A stretch of DNA of 50,406 nucleotides from Candidatus Kuenenia stuttgartensis (GCA_945870505.1 CAMBSN010000011.1:1-50406); one strand, 5' to 3'; shown: positions 1 to 8,873, numbered from the stretch's first letter. Notes: a model not told the origin generated them from the letters alone. A program made the numbers and translations.

Positions 1-1270
1 GGGCTTGGTCACGTTCGGCGTAGACCTGCGTGATGTCCGCGGAGGTGTGGCCGAGGACGACCTGGGCTGCCTCCAGCCCAAACTCCTTGCGGATCTGCGT
101 CGCCGCCGCGTGCCGCAACTGGTTCGGCGACCAGTCCTCGGCGGGAACAGCCGACGGGTCCTTCGCCTTGCGTTCGCTGTTGAGGGCTTCCACGGCACGG
201 GTGATGGCGTGACGGTACGCCGCGGTGTCGTAACGATCGCGAGGACGTCGTCGCCCGTTGGCCTTGGCTCTCCGAGTCCGCTGCGACGGCGTCATGGGCG
301 ACTTCCTTGCCAGCCTGCGTAGCTGGCTCCGCTTCCGCTCGGACTCGGCAGGCGAAAAACAGTACGCGGCAGCGTCCCGGAGCAGGTAACGCTCGAGGAG
401 TTTCCTGGCACGCGGTCCGATCATGATGACGCGGTCAGCGTCTCTCCAGCTGTTCTTGTGATGTACCGGCCGCCATACCCAGTCTGGGCCAGAGCGATCG
501 ATATCCGTTGGCCGTAGGCCGCAAACTTCGCCTGGGCGAGCACCGGTGAGCCGCTGGAACCGAACCATGTCGGCGACGATGTCGGGTAGAAACGGAATCG
601 TCGCATCCACGTCCTCGTCGGACACCGGCTTCACGGGCGGCAGTTCCGGGGCGATCGTGCGGCCCTTCCTGAGCGGCTCGACAGTCTTGAGCGAGTTGTG
701 CGTGCCGCGGGGAACGAGTTCCTGGGACTCGGCCCACTGGAACAAGCGGCGGACGCTTTTGACGAGTGAGTTGCAGCCAACCCGTGGTCTTCCGGCCGCC
801 GCCTCAGCGTCGCGGATCATGCCAAGTTTCTTGGGGCCGAACGTGGCGGCGGCGGTGTCGTCGAAGGGACGTAGGGCCCGGGCAGCCTGCAAGGCGTTAC
901 CGTAGGTGCTCGTCAGGTTTCCCTCGGGGTCCCTGTAGTAGACCTGGCAGTAGTCGAGGTACATGATCGTCACCTCGGCGACGGAGAGCGTCGCGGGAAC
1001 CTGCGGCTCCGTGGTGCTGTAGCCGTTCTTCACATCGACGCCGGGACGCGTCGGCTGCACAACCACCTCGACGGGAGCCGCCGTCGGCTGGGGAGGTGTG
1101 ATTCGCCCGTTGGCGAGGTACTCAGCGATGAGCCGCTCGTAGGCGAGGCGGGCTTCGGGCGAGCCCCATTTTCCGAGCCAGTGGTCGCGACCGTTTATGC
1201 GGACGCGGGCCCGGTTGCTGGGCTTATGGTGGACGAGAGCGGGCACCGACCCCTTGGGACGACGTGGCAT
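1..1270 (-). CDS. Tyrosine recombinase / phage-type integrase (C-terminal end outside window)
   Basis: Site-specific recombinase of the tyrosine family, which cuts and rejoins DNA through a covalent phosphotyrosine. The frame is open from ATG at 1268-1270, preceded by an AGGTCTTC-type purine-rich stretch, to the left edge. The N-terminus carries an Arg/Lys-rich segment and a SAM-like core-binding region (about residues 90-200). The catalytic domain shows Arg245 in TGARPGEV, Lys272 in HHKNSW, box II as NQLRH (the usual first His is Asn), box III GHTSADIT and the nucleophile Tyr in QVYAERD, so only the last few residues are missing. It lies immediately downstream of the 3' end of tRNA-Pro on the same strand, the usual position of an integrase next to its attachment site. 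Known: integrases often use tRNA 3' ends. Inferred: the rest of the element extends left of the window. Confidence 0.9.
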   Translation of the reverse strand, partial: MPRRPKGSVPALVHHKPSNRARVRINGRDHWLGKWGSPEARLAYERLIAEYLANGRITPPQPTAAPVEVVVQPTRPGVDVKNGYSTTEPQVPATLSVAEVTIMYLDYCQVYYRDPEGNLTSTYGNALQAARALRPFDDTAAATFGPKKLGMIRDAEAAAGRPRVGCNSLVKSVRRLFQWAESQELVPRGTHNSLKTVEPLRKGRTIAPELPPVKPVSDEDVDATIPFLPDIVADMVRFQRLTGARPGEVCGLRPTDIDRSGPDWVWRPVHHKNSWRDADRVIMIGPRARKLLERYLLRDAAAYCFSPAESERKRSQLRRLARKSPMTPSQRTRRAKANGRRRPRDRYDTAAYRHAITRAVEALNSERKAKDPSAVPAEDWSPNQLRHAAATQIRKEFGLEAAQVVLGHTSADITQVYAERDQA

Positions 1271-1287
1271 GAGAAGACCTCCGGAAG

Positions 1288-1314
1288 AGTTAATAGGGTC
1301 AGACCCTATTAACT
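1288..1314. repeat. 27-bp near-perfect palindrome between integrase and tRNA-Pro
   Basis: Two 13-base arms, 1288-1300 (AGTTAATAGGGTC) and 1302-1314 (its exact reverse complement), flank a single A. It lies 17 bases upstream of the integrase start and downstream of tRNA-Pro. It could be a transcription terminator for the tRNA, an operator controlling the integrase, or a mobile palindrome. It has no T-run, which argues against a classical intrinsic terminator. Confidence 0.8.
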
Positions 1315-1398
1315 GACCCCATTCCTTGGGATTCCCGAAGGCACTGCCTGACATCGGCAGGTATCCGAACTGCTTTCGCAGTATAGCTTTCCAACAAG

Positions 1399-1420
1399 TC
1401 GGGGCGACAGGATTTGAACC
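1399..1420 (-). other. Candidate attachment site (att) at the tRNA-Pro 3' end
   Basis: The T-arm and acceptor 3' half of tRNA-Pro lie just upstream of the integrase gene. By analogy with tRNA-targeting integrases, the identity segment of attL/attR would be within these bases. The second copy is not found inside this window, as expected if the element extends leftwards. This is inference from arrangement only. Confidence 0.35.
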
Positions 1421-1473
1421 TGCGACCTCTTGACCCCCAGTCAAGCGCGCTAGCCAGGCTGCGCCACGCCCCG
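1399..1473 (-). tRNA. tRNA-Pro (anticodon GGG)
   Basis: Read on the minus strand, the sequence begins CGGGGCGTGGCGCAGCC and folds as a cloverleaf. The acceptor stem CGGGGCG/CGCCCCG is closed and discriminator A is at 1399. The anticodon stem CTTGA/TCAAG encloses loop CTGGGGT with anticodon GGG, and the T-loop is TTCAAAT. No CCA is encoded after the discriminator base. An integrase gene follows its 3' end, so this tRNA is the probable insertion site of a mobile element. Confidence 0.95.
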
Positions 1474-1662
1474 ATTGCGTTGCGGGACGACAGTGCCTCT
1501 GGCACCACCGCCCCACAATCACCCCACTATGGCATACACCGCCGCAGGCTTCAACACGAGTTGCCCGCGGCCGCCGCAAGCCCCTCGCCCCACCATGGGC
1601 CGGCTGACACACTGGTGATTCGCATCGTCATCCCGGTAGCACGCCTCCCCGGATCCCTCGCC

Positions 1663-2604
1663 ATGACCGCCCCGAGCCACCCAACCACCGCCTCCCCGTT
1701 CGCCGCCCGACTCGCGACCGCGATCACCGCCCGCCGCACGCCGTCGTGCATCGGCCTCGACCCGCGACGTGAATCACTCCCCCCCGCGTTTGGTGCCGCA
1801 ACCATCCATGACCCCAAGGCCCTCTCCGACATCTTCGCGAGGTTCTGCCGCGATGTGATTGATGTCGTCGCACCACTCGTGCCAATCGTCAAACCACAAC
1901 TCGCCTGCTTCGAGGCGATCGGCCCCCACGGCATGACGGCGCTGGCCGACGTCATCGCCCACGCACGGTCGAAGGGCCTGCTCGTGCTCGCCGACGGCAA
2001 GCGCGGCGACATCGGCTCCACCGCCGAGGCCTACGCCGAAGGATGGCTCGCCGGACCGTGGGCCGCCGACGCGCTCACCGTGAATCCCTACCTCGGCCAC
2101 GACTCCATCGAGCCGTTCGTCAAGACGGCCGAGACCAGAGGCGCCGGCATCTTCGTGCTCGTGAAGACGTCGAATCCCGGCAGCAAGGACTTTCAGGATC
2201 TCATCTGCGACGGGAAGACCAACTACGAGCACGTGGCTGCCAGTGTGGAAGCCCTCGCAGCCCGCACCGCCGCCGGCGGCCGCTTCGGCGCGGTGGGCGC
2301 CGTCGTGGGCGCCACCTGGCCCAAACAGCTCGACGACCTCCGTGCCGCCATGCCCCACACGTGGCTGCTCGTGCCCGGCTTCGGCCGCCAAGGAGGCCGC
2401 GCGTCAGACGTCCGCGGGGCGTTTCACCCGGACGGCCTCGGGGCGCTGATCGTCAGCGCCCGCGACGTGATCTTTGCCCACGCCCGTCCCGAGATGAACG
2501 CGGGACTCGCCGACGACCAGTGGCAGACGGCCGTGGACCGCGCCTGCCACGAGATGATCGACCGCCTCGCCGCCGACACGCCGGCCGCGGCGCTCCGCGG
2601 GTGA
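1663..2604 (+). CDS. pyrF: Orotidine 5'-phosphate decarboxylase (type 2)
   Basis: Catalyses the last step of UMP synthesis, decarboxylating OMP, in the cytoplasm. The 313-residue protein is long, as in the mycobacterial/myxococcal type 2 PyrF family. It opens with the substrate-loop motif GLDPRRESLP (residues 31-40) and carries the catalytic cluster LADGKRGDIGST with Lys113 between two Asp. Further family signatures are VNPYLGHDS, VLVKTSNPGS and LVPGFGRQGG near the phosphate-binding end. An ATG 83 codons further upstream is in frame, but it would place the start inside the tRNA-Pro gene and add an unconserved, arginine-rich stretch. ATG at 1663 was therefore chosen. The gene is convergent with ndk. 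Confidence 0.93.
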   Translation: MTAPSHPTTASPFAARLATAITARRTPSCIGLDPRRESLPPAFGAATIHDPKALSDIFARFCRDVIDVVAPLVPIVKPQLACFEAIGPHGMTALADVIAHARSKGLLVLADGKRGDIGSTAEAYAEGWLAGPWAADALTVNPYLGHDSIEPFVKTAETRGAGIFVLVKTSNPGSKDFQDLICDGKTNYEHVAASVEALAARTAAGGRFGAVGAVVGATWPKQLDDLRAAMPHTWLLVPGFGRQGGRASDVRGAFHPDGLGALIVSARDVIFAHARPEMNAGLADDQWQTAVDRACHEMIDRLAADTPAAALRG

Positions 2605-2635
2605 GCATTCGAACGCGTCGTCAACCGGGATGAGC

Positions 2636-2660
2636 CCGCGGCCTCACGGCCGGTCGCCTT
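2636..2660. repeat. Copy of the CCGCGGCC-N3-CGGCCGG repeat family
   Basis: This segment in the pyrF/ndk convergent gap matches, with a few differences, the two exact copies at 17747-17773 and 17861-17887. All share CCGCGGCC, a short spacer, and ACGGCCGGTCG. The core is itself an inverted repeat (CGGCC/GGCCG). It probably belongs to a dispersed repeat and may also act as a terminator here. Confidence 0.5.
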
Positions 2661-2668
2661 GTACTGGA

Positions 2669-3130
2669 TTACGCCTCGCCCGGCGCCTGATACCAACACG
2701 CGAGCGACGGATCCCACGATTGGATCTCATCGGCCTTGAAATAGATGCCGATCTCGCGGGCTGCCGATTCCGGAGAATCGGACGCGTGCACGAGATTCAT
2801 CTGCCGGCTCGACGAGTAGTCGCCGCGGATCGTGCCCGCTGCCGCCTTGAGGCCGCTGGTGGCTCCGAGCATCTCGCGGACCACACGAACCACCTCCGGC
2901 CCCTCGAAGATCGTGGCCACCACCGGCGACGCCGTGATGAACTCCTCGAGACCGGCATAGAACGGCTTCTCGACGTGCTCGGCGTAGTGTTGCTTCGCGA
3001 GAGCGGGCGTCACCCGGAGCATCTTCATCGCCACGAGCCGCAAGCCCTTCTCCTCAAACCGCGTGAGGATCCGGCCCACGAGGCCGCGCTCGAGACAGTC
3101 GGGCTTGAACATGACGAAGGTGCGTTCCAT
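2669..3130 (-). CDS. ndk: Nucleoside diphosphate kinase
   Basis: Transfers the gamma phosphate between nucleoside tri- and diphosphates through a phosphohistidine intermediate. The 153-residue protein begins ERTFVMFKPDCLERGLVG, the canonical start of the family including the nucleotide-contacting Lys. The active-site His115 lies in the motif NLVHASDSPESA. FEGPEVV, which contributes to the nucleotide pocket, is also present. The C-terminus is slightly longer than in the 140-residue bacterial enzymes. The gene converges on pyrF; the two nucleotide-metabolism genes are not in one operon. Confidence 0.97.
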   Translation of the reverse strand: MERTFVMFKPDCLERGLVGRILTRFEEKGLRLVAMKMLRVTPALAKQHYAEHVEKPFYAGLEEFITASPVVATIFEGPEVVRVVREMLGATSGLKAAAGTIRGDYSSSRQMNLVHASDSPESAAREIGIYFKADEIQSWDPSLACWYQAPGEA

Positions 3131-3299
3131 GGTGTCCTCGGGGTGGATGATTGGCTGATTTCGGCCGCGAGTCTAGGGATTTGAAGGGGGCGGCCACAAG
3201 CGAACTCTGCTTGTCCCGCGGCCTCTGCCACTCTACCCTCCCGCCCCATGCCGAATGGCATCTCCCGCCCCCATCTCCCGCCATCTGGAGCACGCCGCC

Positions 3300-3911
3300 A
3301 TGGCCGCCCGCGGCCTCGCCCCCCTCACCATCCTGCTCGCCCTCGCCTGCATGGCCACGGCGTCTGCCAGCGACATGCCGCCGGAGGTGGTGGCGAAGTT
3401 CACGCGACAGGTGCAGCCGTTGCTCGTCAACCGCTGCGCTGCCGGCGCCTGCCACGGCGGCCCCGCCGGTCACGAACCCCGCTTTGAGCGCGGCTCCGCA
3501 TCAGCCAGGCCCGACCGCATCGACACGCTTACCAACATGCGGACCTTCCTCGACACCATCGGCTCCAACCGCGATCCGAAGCGACTCGTGACGCTCCTCT
3601 CCATCAGGCATCCCGCGGAGACCACAAAAAGCCGACTCGCAGCGGCGCCGCTCACCGCCAGCGAGCGGATCACGATCGAATCGTGGCTGGCGGCGGTGAA
3701 GATGGCCGAGACGGGCCGCCGCCACGACCCCGCGGTGCGACAGGTCTCGGCGGAGGCGCCGGTCGCGAGGCAGCCGAATCCGTTTCGCAAGCTGCTCGAC
3801 ACGGCAGCGAATCCACCTGCCTTCGAGGAGCCGCAAGAGCCCCAGGGCGTGATCTTCAAGAAGGACGACGGTGTGGACGCCGAGCCGCCGGTCGCGCCGT
3901 CGCCACCGTGA
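3300..3911 (+). CDS. Secreted protein with planctomycete-type cytochrome c motif
   Basis: A 203-residue exported protein. ATG at 3300 gives a clean signal peptide (MAARGLAPLTILLALACMA, cleavage near ASAS/D); an in-frame ATG at 3255 would add 15 residues in front. After cleavage comes KFTRQVQPLLVNRCAAGACHGG, with Cys-x4-Cys-His. This resembles the N-terminal Planctomycete cytochrome C domain, whose cysteines are spaced wider than the standard C-x2-C-H haem site. The rest (about 100-200) is polar and Pro-rich with no second motif. Haem binding is inferred, and the long partner domains (PSD1/PSCyt2) found in other planctomycete proteins are absent. It could be a periplasmic electron carrier or a structural remnant of one. 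Confidence 0.7.
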   Translation: MAARGLAPLTILLALACMATASASDMPPEVVAKFTRQVQPLLVNRCAAGACHGGPAGHEPRFERGSASARPDRIDTLTNMRTFLDTIGSNRDPKRLVTLLSIRHPAETTKSRLAAAPLTASERITIESWLAAVKMAETGRRHDPAVRQVSAEAPVARQPNPFRKLLDTAANPPAFEEPQEPQGVIFKKDDGVDAEPPVAPSPP

Positions 3912-3912
3912 T

Positions 3913-4154
3913 GTGCTGGTGCAGGTTGCCAACCTGCACCTACGTGGCGGTCACCGTAGCCGCAGGTTGATACCCGGCGGGGAATCAACGTCCGTCGTGG
4001 TGCTGGTGCAGGTTGCCAACCTGCACCTACGAGGCGATCAACGTAGCCGCAGGTTGATACCCGGCGAGGAATCAACGTCCGTCGTGGTGCTGGTGCAGGT
4101 TGCCAACCTGCACCTACGGGGCGGTCACCGTAGCCGCAGGTTGGTAACCTGCGG
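3913..4154. repeat. Tandem array of 87-bp units made of paired REP hairpins (BIME-like)
   Basis: Two full units and most of a third start at 3913, 4000 and 4087, an exact 87-base period. Each unit has an inverted-orientation hairpin ending in CTAC (3918-3943, 4005-4030, 4092-4117; arms GGTGCAGGTTG and complement). A forward element beginning with GTAG follows at 3956, 4043 and 4130. The forward hairpin is intact only in the last unit (4130-4154, CCGCAGGTT/AACCTGCGG) and degenerate in the first two. The array fills the gap between two convergent genes. The GTAG foot plus hairpin matches the general architecture of REP sequences. Confidence 0.9.
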
Positions 4155-4174
4155 AACAAATCATTGCTCGTTCG

Positions 4175-4597
4175 TCACAACCGCACGCGGCCGTCGATCA
4201 CCGCCTCCAGAAACTCACGGTTACCCGACAGCAGCGTCGGCTCCTCGAGCATCTCGTCGAGCGTGAGCCAAAGGATCTCGTCGACCTCCACCGGGTGCGG
4301 CACAAGATCGCCCTCGGCGAGTTGCACCGTCCACCACGCCAGCGACGTGCCCCAGGCCGTGACACTGCGATGCACGCACGCGGCCGGCTCGACGACGGCC
4401 GCCAACTCCTCGTGGCACTCGCGAACCACCGCCTCGTGCTCCTCCTCGCCCGGTTCGATGTGACCGCCCGGAAAGCAGACGCGTCCGCCGGCGGCCACCG
4501 CCCTGCCCCGCCGGATCGCCAGAAACAGGCCGCCGCGGCGGGCCACGGCCACGACGCCCCTTTTCACTGGCCGTCCTGCCGAAAGGTCCTGCTGCAT
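4175..4597 (-). CDS. NUDIX hydrolase
   Basis: A 140-residue hydrolase of nucleoside-diphosphate-linked compounds. The Nudix box runs from Gly45: GGHIEPGEEEHEAVV then RECHEELA, giving G-x5-E-x7-R-E-x2-E-E with the metal-binding glutamates intact. The usual Gly after the box is Ala. The core starts with VKRGVVAVARRGG and ends with the helix VDEILWLTLDEML, typical of MutT-like folds. ATG at 4597 has a good upstream AGGGAG; an in-frame ATG at 4651 would add 18 residues without family character. The substrate cannot be deduced. It is divergent from ftsH. Confidence 0.88.
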   Translation of the reverse strand: MQQDLSAGRPVKRGVVAVARRGGLFLAIRRGRAVAAGGRVCFPGGHIEPGEEEHEAVVRECHEELAAVVEPAACVHRSVTAWGTSLAWWTVQLAEGDLVPHPVEVDEILWLTLDEMLEEPTLLSGNREFLEAVIDGRVRL

Positions 4598-4746
4598 CTC
4601 GCTCCCTCGACCTTCTCTGTCGGCCTCGACACACGGGCCGCAACGCCACACCTGGCTGCACTCATACAGTAGACTAATCGGCCCTGCCGGAAACTCCGCA
4701 GCCCGCGGTCCGCCGGCCCACCCCCGCTCCGGAGACGACCGCGTCC

Positions 4747-6702
4747 ATGGATTCCGCCCCGCGCCCCAAGGGACCGTCCAACACGCCCTCCTTGCTCGGA
4801 CGCCCGGGCCTGCCGATGGTGATTCTTCTGATCCTCGGGGCCGTGGCTCTTGCCACCGTGCTCACCGGCAACGCGGCCACGGTCCGCAACGCGATCTCCT
4901 ACGACGAGTTCGTGTCGCAGGTGAAGGGGGGCAACGTCACCCGCATCGTGCTCTCAGGCGACCATCTCGAGGGTGAGTTCGCCAAGGAACTCCCCGAGAC
5001 GACCCCGGGCGGCAAGCCGCAGAAGACCTTCTCGCTCGATCTCAACCCCTACCTCCGCGAGGGCTTCGACCGGCTCATGCAGGAGCACGACGACATCAAG
5101 AAGCTCACGCAGACGCCCACCGACGGCACCGGCTTCCTGATGGGCCTCTACATGCTCGTGCCGCTCTTGCTGATGGCCGGGTTCTGGATGACGCTTCGGA
5201 AGGCCCGCGATCCGCTGGGCAACACCGGGTTTCTCGGTGGGTTCTCCAAGTCGCCCGCCAAGCGGTATGCCGCGGACGACAAGCAGGTGACGTTCGCCGA
5301 CGTGGCCGGACTCGAGCAGGTGAAGGCCGACCTTCAGGAGATCGTGGAGTTTCTCAAGGACCCGCAGAAGTTTCAGCGGCTCGGCGGCCGCGTGCCCAAG
5401 GGCGTGCTCCTGATGGGCCCGCCCGGCACGGGCAAGACGCTCCTGGCGCGGGCCGTGGCCGGCGAGGCGGGCGTGCCCTTCTTCTCGATCTCGGGCAGCG
5501 AGTTCATCCAGATGTTCGTGGGCGTGGGCGCGTCGCGGGTGCGCGACATGTTCAAAACCGCCAAGGACGCCTCCCCCGCCATCCTGTTCGTGGACGAGAT
5601 CGACGCCGTGGGCCGCGTCCGCGGTGCCGGCCTCGGCGGCGGCCACGACGAGCGAGAGCAGACGCTCAACCAGATCCTCTCCGAGATGGACGGCTTCAGC
5701 CAGTCGGAGAGTGTGATCGTGCTCGCCGCCACCAATCGGCCCGACGTGCTCGATCCCGCGCTCTTGCGGCCGGGCCGCTTTGACCGCCACGTGACGGTCG
5801 ATCGCCCCAACCAGAAGGCCCGCCTGGCCCTCTTCAAGGTGCACACGCGAAACGTGCCACTTGCTTCCGACGTTGATCTCGACCGGTTTGCCAGCGCTAC
5901 CGTCGGCCTCACCGGCGCCGACATCCGCAACCTCGTCAACGAGGCCGCCCTCTGGGCCACGCGGCACGATAAGAACGCCGTTGACTCCTCCGACTTCGAT
6001 TACGCCCGCGACAAGGTGCTGATGGGCCCGAAGCGGGAAGAGGTGCTCACCGGCCGCGAGAAGAAGATGACGGCCTACCACGAGGCCGGCCACGCGCTGG
6101 GCGCCTGGCTGCTCCCCGACGTGGACAAGCTTCATAAGGTGACGATCATTCCCCGTGGCCGGGCCCTCGGCGTGACGCAGCTCGTGCCCGAGGAAGACCG
6201 GATGAACATCGGCGAGTCGGCGCTGATGAACCGACTCGTTCTCGGACTGGCAGGCCGGGCCGCCGAGAAGATCGTGTTCGGGGAATACACGGCCGGCGCC
6301 GAGAACGACCTCCAGAACGCCACGCGGATCGCCCGCAAGATGGTGGCCACCTGGGGGATGAGCGAACGGGTGGGCCCGGTGGCCTGCTCCACGTCCAACG
6401 AGCATCCCTTCCTCGGCCGCGATGTCTACGAACACCGCGAGTTCAGCGAACGAACGGCGCAGATCATCGACGAGGAGGTGACTCGGATCCTCAACGAGGC
6501 CGCCGTGCGGGCCGTCAAGCTCCTCTCCGACAACCGTGACAAACTCGACCGTCTCGCCGGGGCCCTCGAGACCCGCGAGATGCTCGACGACACCGAGGTG
6601 GCGGAGATCATCGGCCCCGCCACGCCCCGCCGTGCCGGCGAGTCGATGCCCGGCTCCGACCCCGCACCGTTGCAAGCGGCTCGCGACTCGAATCCCGCCT
6701 GA
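4747..6702 (+). CDS. ftsH: ATP-dependent zinc metalloprotease FtsH
   Basis: Membrane-anchored AAA+ protease that extracts and degrades membrane and regulatory proteins. It has 651 residues. An N-terminal transmembrane helix (about 20-42) precedes a periplasmic domain, and a second helix (about 132-150, [14 protein letters not shown]) follows. The AAA module has Walker A GPPGTGKT at 224-231, Walker [12 protein letters not shown] and the second region of homology [19 protein letters not shown]. The M41 protease domain carries HEAGH at 445-449, and a downstream Asp in AGAENDLQ completes the zinc site. The pore motif is [10 protein letters not shown] with the preceding IQMF. The C-terminal tail is Pro/Ala-rich and short. 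It is followed 14 bases later by a Dabb-domain gene. Confidence 0.98.
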   Translation: MDSAPRPKGPSNTPSLLGRPGLPMVILLILGAVALATVLTGNAATVRNAISYDEFVSQVKGGNVTRIVLSGDHLEGEFAKELPETTPGGKPQKTFSLDLNPYLREGFDRLMQEHDDIKKLTQTPTDGTGFLMGLYMLVPLLLMAGFWMTLRKARDPLGNTGFLGGFSKSPAKRYAADDKQVTFADVAGLEQVKADLQEIVEFLKDPQKFQRLGGRVPKGVLLMGPPGTGKTLLARAVAGEAGVPFFSISGSEFIQMFVGVGASRVRDMFKTAKDASPAILFVDEIDAVGRVRGAGLGGGHDEREQTLNQILSEMDGFSQSESVIVLAATNRPDVLDPALLRPGRFDRHVTVDRPNQKARLALFKVHTRNVPLASDVDLDRFASATVGLTGADIRNLVNEAALWATRHDKNAVDSSDFDYARDKVLMGPKREEVLTGREKKMTAYHEAGHALGAWLLPDVDKLHKVTIIPRGRALGVTQLVPEEDRMNIGESALMNRLVLGLAGRAAEKIVFGEYTAGAENDLQNATRIARKMVATWGMSERVGPVACSTSNEHPFLGRDVYEHREFSERTAQIIDEEVTRILNEAAVRAVKLLSDNRDKLDRLAGALETREMLDDTEVAEIIGPATPRRAGESMPGSDPAPLQAARDSNPA

Positions 6703-6716
6703 CCGCACCACTCCTC

Positions 6717-7028
6717 ATGCCCCAACTTTCCCACGCCGTCTACTTCACGCTCAAGAACCGCACGCCCGAGGCCGCCGCGAAGCTTGTGGAGTCGTGCCAG
6801 AAACACCTCACCGGGCACCCGGGCACGGTGTTTTTCTCGGTGGGCACCTGCGCGGCAGAGTATGACCGTCAGGTGAACGACCGCGACTACGACGTGGCGC
6901 TCACGATCGTGTTCGAATCGCACGCCGCCCACGACGTGTATCAGACGGCTCCGAGGCACGAGCAGTTCATCGCCGAAAACGCGACGGACTGGGCGAAGGT
7001 CCGCGTGTTCGACGCCAACCTAGCGTGA
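6717..7028 (+). CDS. Dabb (stress-responsive A/B barrel) domain protein
   Basis: A small 103-residue protein of the dimeric alpha/beta-barrel fold. It starts PQLSHAVYFTLKNRTPEAAAKLVE, has a central strand VFFSVGTCA, the segment DYDVALTIVFESHAAHDVYQ, and ends with HEQFIAENATDWAKVRVFD. This is the typical strand-helix-strand order with the HxxF near the end. It starts 14 bases after ftsH and is probably cotranscribed. Members of this family range from stress proteins to small-molecule cyclases and decarboxylases; no specific reaction is predicted. Confidence 0.8.
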   Translation: MPQLSHAVYFTLKNRTPEAAAKLVESCQKHLTGHPGTVFFSVGTCAAEYDRQVNDRDYDVALTIVFESHAAHDVYQTAPRHEQFIAENATDWAKVRVFDANLA

Positions 7029-7037
7029 GGCTGGTTA

Positions 7038-7158
7038 CCGCAGGTTACCAACCTGCGGCTACGTAGCGGGCAACATGCCAAACGTAGGTGCAGGTTGGCA
7101 ACCTGCACCTGAAGCAATGTCCCGCGTCGCGCACCGCAGGTTACCAACCTGCGGCTAC
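7038..7158. repeat. Three REP hairpins in a convergent gap
   Basis: Hairpins at 7038-7062 (inverted, ending CTAC), 7084-7109 (forward, beginning GTAG) and 7134-7158 (inverted, ending CTAC). Arms are CCGCAGGTT/AACCTGCGG in the outer two and GGTGCAGGTTG-type in the middle. The outer hairpins are the exact reverse complement of 4130-4154, and the middle one of 3918-3943. They fill the space between the convergent Dabb gene and surE. Confidence 0.9.
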
Positions 7159-7174
7159 GGGGTGGGCAACCGCG

Positions 7175-7864
7175 CTACACCGCGCGGACTTGCGACACTG
7201 CGATCCGGCCGCCGAAACACACGTCCACGTCGCCCCCCGCCACTCGCGGCCGCTCGTGGTAGCTCGACTCGTAGGCCCAGCCCTCGTCGGTGAGCCGGTA
7301 GCCCAGCCCAAACGGCGAGCCATCCACCACACACTCCACCACCTCGGGGTCGGCTGCAGCCGCCGGAAGATCCGGGAGGTTCACGTTCCAAAACTCGCCC
7401 GGCACCCGCGCGCGTCCTCTGACCGTCTCGAGCACCTCCGCCACCCAGCGGGCAGACCGATCCCAGTCGATCGTCGTGCCCCGGCGGTGATACTGCGATG
7501 CGGCCACGGCCGGCAGTCCGTGAAGCGCCGCCTCGCGGGCCGCCGCCACCGTGCCCGAATGGTGGATGTCGGCCCCCAGATTGCCGCCGGCGTTGATCCC
7601 CGCGATCACCAGCGCCGCATCGGGCACGAGCCGCGCCAGTGCGATTCGGACGCAGTCAGCCGGCGTGCCCCCCACGCGAAACCTCCCCGGGGCGATCTCG
7701 TCCACGCGAATCGGCTGGTGAGTCGTCACGCGGTGCCCGCAGCCGGAATGGCACTCCGCCGGCGCCACCACCACGAGCGTCGCCCCGAGCCCGGCCGCGG
7801 CCCGCTCCAGCGCCGCCAGCCCCGGCGCCTCGACGCCGTCGTCGTTGGTCAGCACGATACGCAT
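7175..7864 (-). CDS. surE: 5'/3'-nucleotidase SurE
   Basis: Metal-dependent nucleoside-monophosphate phosphatase linked to stationary-phase survival. The start [16 protein letters not shown] is the defining SurE N-terminus with the metal-binding Asp8-Asp9. The conserved SGCGHRVTTHQPIRV, GTPADCVRIAL, INAGGNLGADIHHSGTVAAAREA and NVNLPDLP segments all follow. It is 229 residues, slightly short of the 250 typical. ATG at 7864 lies inside the end of the upstream purine nucleoside phosphorylase gene (16-base overlap), so translation is probably coupled. Together they dephosphorylate nucleotides and then phosphorolyse nucleosides, a purine salvage pair. Confidence 0.95.
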   Translation of the reverse strand: MRIVLTNDDGVEAPGLAALERAAAGLGATLVVVAPAECHSGCGHRVTTHQPIRVDEIAPGRFRVGGTPADCVRIALARLVPDAALVIAGINAGGNLGADIHHSGTVAAAREAALHGLPAVAASQYHRRGTTIDWDRSARWVAEVLETVRGRARVPGEFWNVNLPDLPAAAADPEVVECVVDGSPFGLGYRLTDEGWAYESSYHERPRVAGGDVDVCFGGRIAVSQVRAV

Positions 7865-8739
7865 GGTCGGCCGGCCGCGCGGGCCGCAAGGGTCTCGAGG
7901 ATCGCCCACACACCCTCGGCGGCGGTGGCCGCCATCCGGCAGACATCTTCCGCGTCGGTGTCCACATGCGTGAGCGCGTCGGGCTTGGCCACGTTGGTCG
8001 CCACGGAGCAGACGGTGACGTCGAGCCCCATCCGTGTGGCGGCCACCACCTCCGGCACCGTAGACATGCCAACCACGTCGGCTCCCATCTTGCGGAGCAT
8101 CCGGTATTCCGATCGCGTCTCGTAGGTCGGCCCCGAGAGAAACACATACACCCCCTTGCGGGCGACGACATCGGCCCGCCGCGTGGCGGCGAGCGCAAGG
8201 TCGGCGAGTTCGGGGTCGTAGTAATGCGTCTGCGGCGGCACCTCACCGAGGTCGTCGGGCTCGAGCGCATCGCCCCAGGGCCGCCGCACCATGTCGATGT
8301 GGTCGGTCACGATCACGAGCTCGCCGCCGACCATGTCGTGCTTCAGGCCGCCCGACGCATTCGTGAGCAGCACCTGGCCGACGCCAAGCGCCGCGAGCAG
8401 TTCGATCCCCCGAGTGAGCGTCTCGGGGGGAAAGCCTTCGTAGCCGTGCACGCGGCCCTGGAGCATGGCGATCGGCACTCCGCGGAGCGTGCCACAGACG
8501 ATCCGCCCGGCGTGGCCGGTGGCGGTCGATTTCGCGAGCCAGCCGGTCTCGGTGGAGGGCATCGCCCACTTCCCGGTGAGCCGGTCGGCGAGTCCGCCGA
8601 GGCCTGTGCCGAGCACCACGCCAATCGTCGCCGGACAGCCGCCGGCCGCGACGACCCGCTCGGCCGCCTCGAAGGCTCCCGCCCGCGGCCTCCCCATGCG
8701 CAGCCGCGGCCGGCCGCTCGCGATCATCCCATTGCTCAT
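7849..8739 (-). CDS. punA: Purine nucleoside phosphorylase (trimeric type)
   Basis: Cleaves purine nucleosides with phosphate to base and ribose-1-phosphate. The 296-residue protein shows phosphate loop GTGLGG (44-49), [42 protein letters not shown] and the base-site segment VATN. These are all signatures of the trimeric class, and the Asn suggests 6-oxopurine preference. It overlaps surE by 16 bases on the same strand. The start is the first of two close ATGs (8739, 8727); the choice is not certain. It is divergent from dapA. Confidence 0.93.
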   Translation of the reverse strand: MSNGMIASGRPRLRMGRPRAGAFEAAERVVAAGGCPATIGVVLGTGLGGLADRLTGKWAMPSTETGWLAKSTATGHAGRIVCGTLRGVPIAMLQGRVHGYEGFPPETLTRGIELLAALGVGQVLLTNASGGLKHDMVGGELVIVTDHIDMVRRPWGDALEPDDLGEVPPQTHYYDPELADLALAATRRADVVARKGVYVFLSGPTYETRSEYRMLRKMGADVVGMSTVPEVVAATRMGLDVTVCSVATNVAKPDALTHVDTDAEDVCRMAATAAEGVWAILETLAARAAGRPCVSC

Positions 8740-8873
8740 GCGCCGCCACCTCGACGAAAGCCGCCCGGGGTTTGCCGCTCCCGGAGAAAAACCCTATCCT
8801 CGCGCCCGCCGCGGGAATCGGCAAGCACGATCGCTTCCGAACCGCAGGCCACGCCCTCCGCAGGATCCTCCCG

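Noticed and set aside
3913-4154. CRISPR array
   Set aside because: The 87-base units are near-identical throughout, with no unique spacers and no cas genes. They are palindromic REP pairs.
4954-6711. A 585-residue minus-strand protein opposite ftsH
   Set aside because: Antisense shadow with His/Leu/Gly-rich composition. ftsH is unmistakable on the plus strand.
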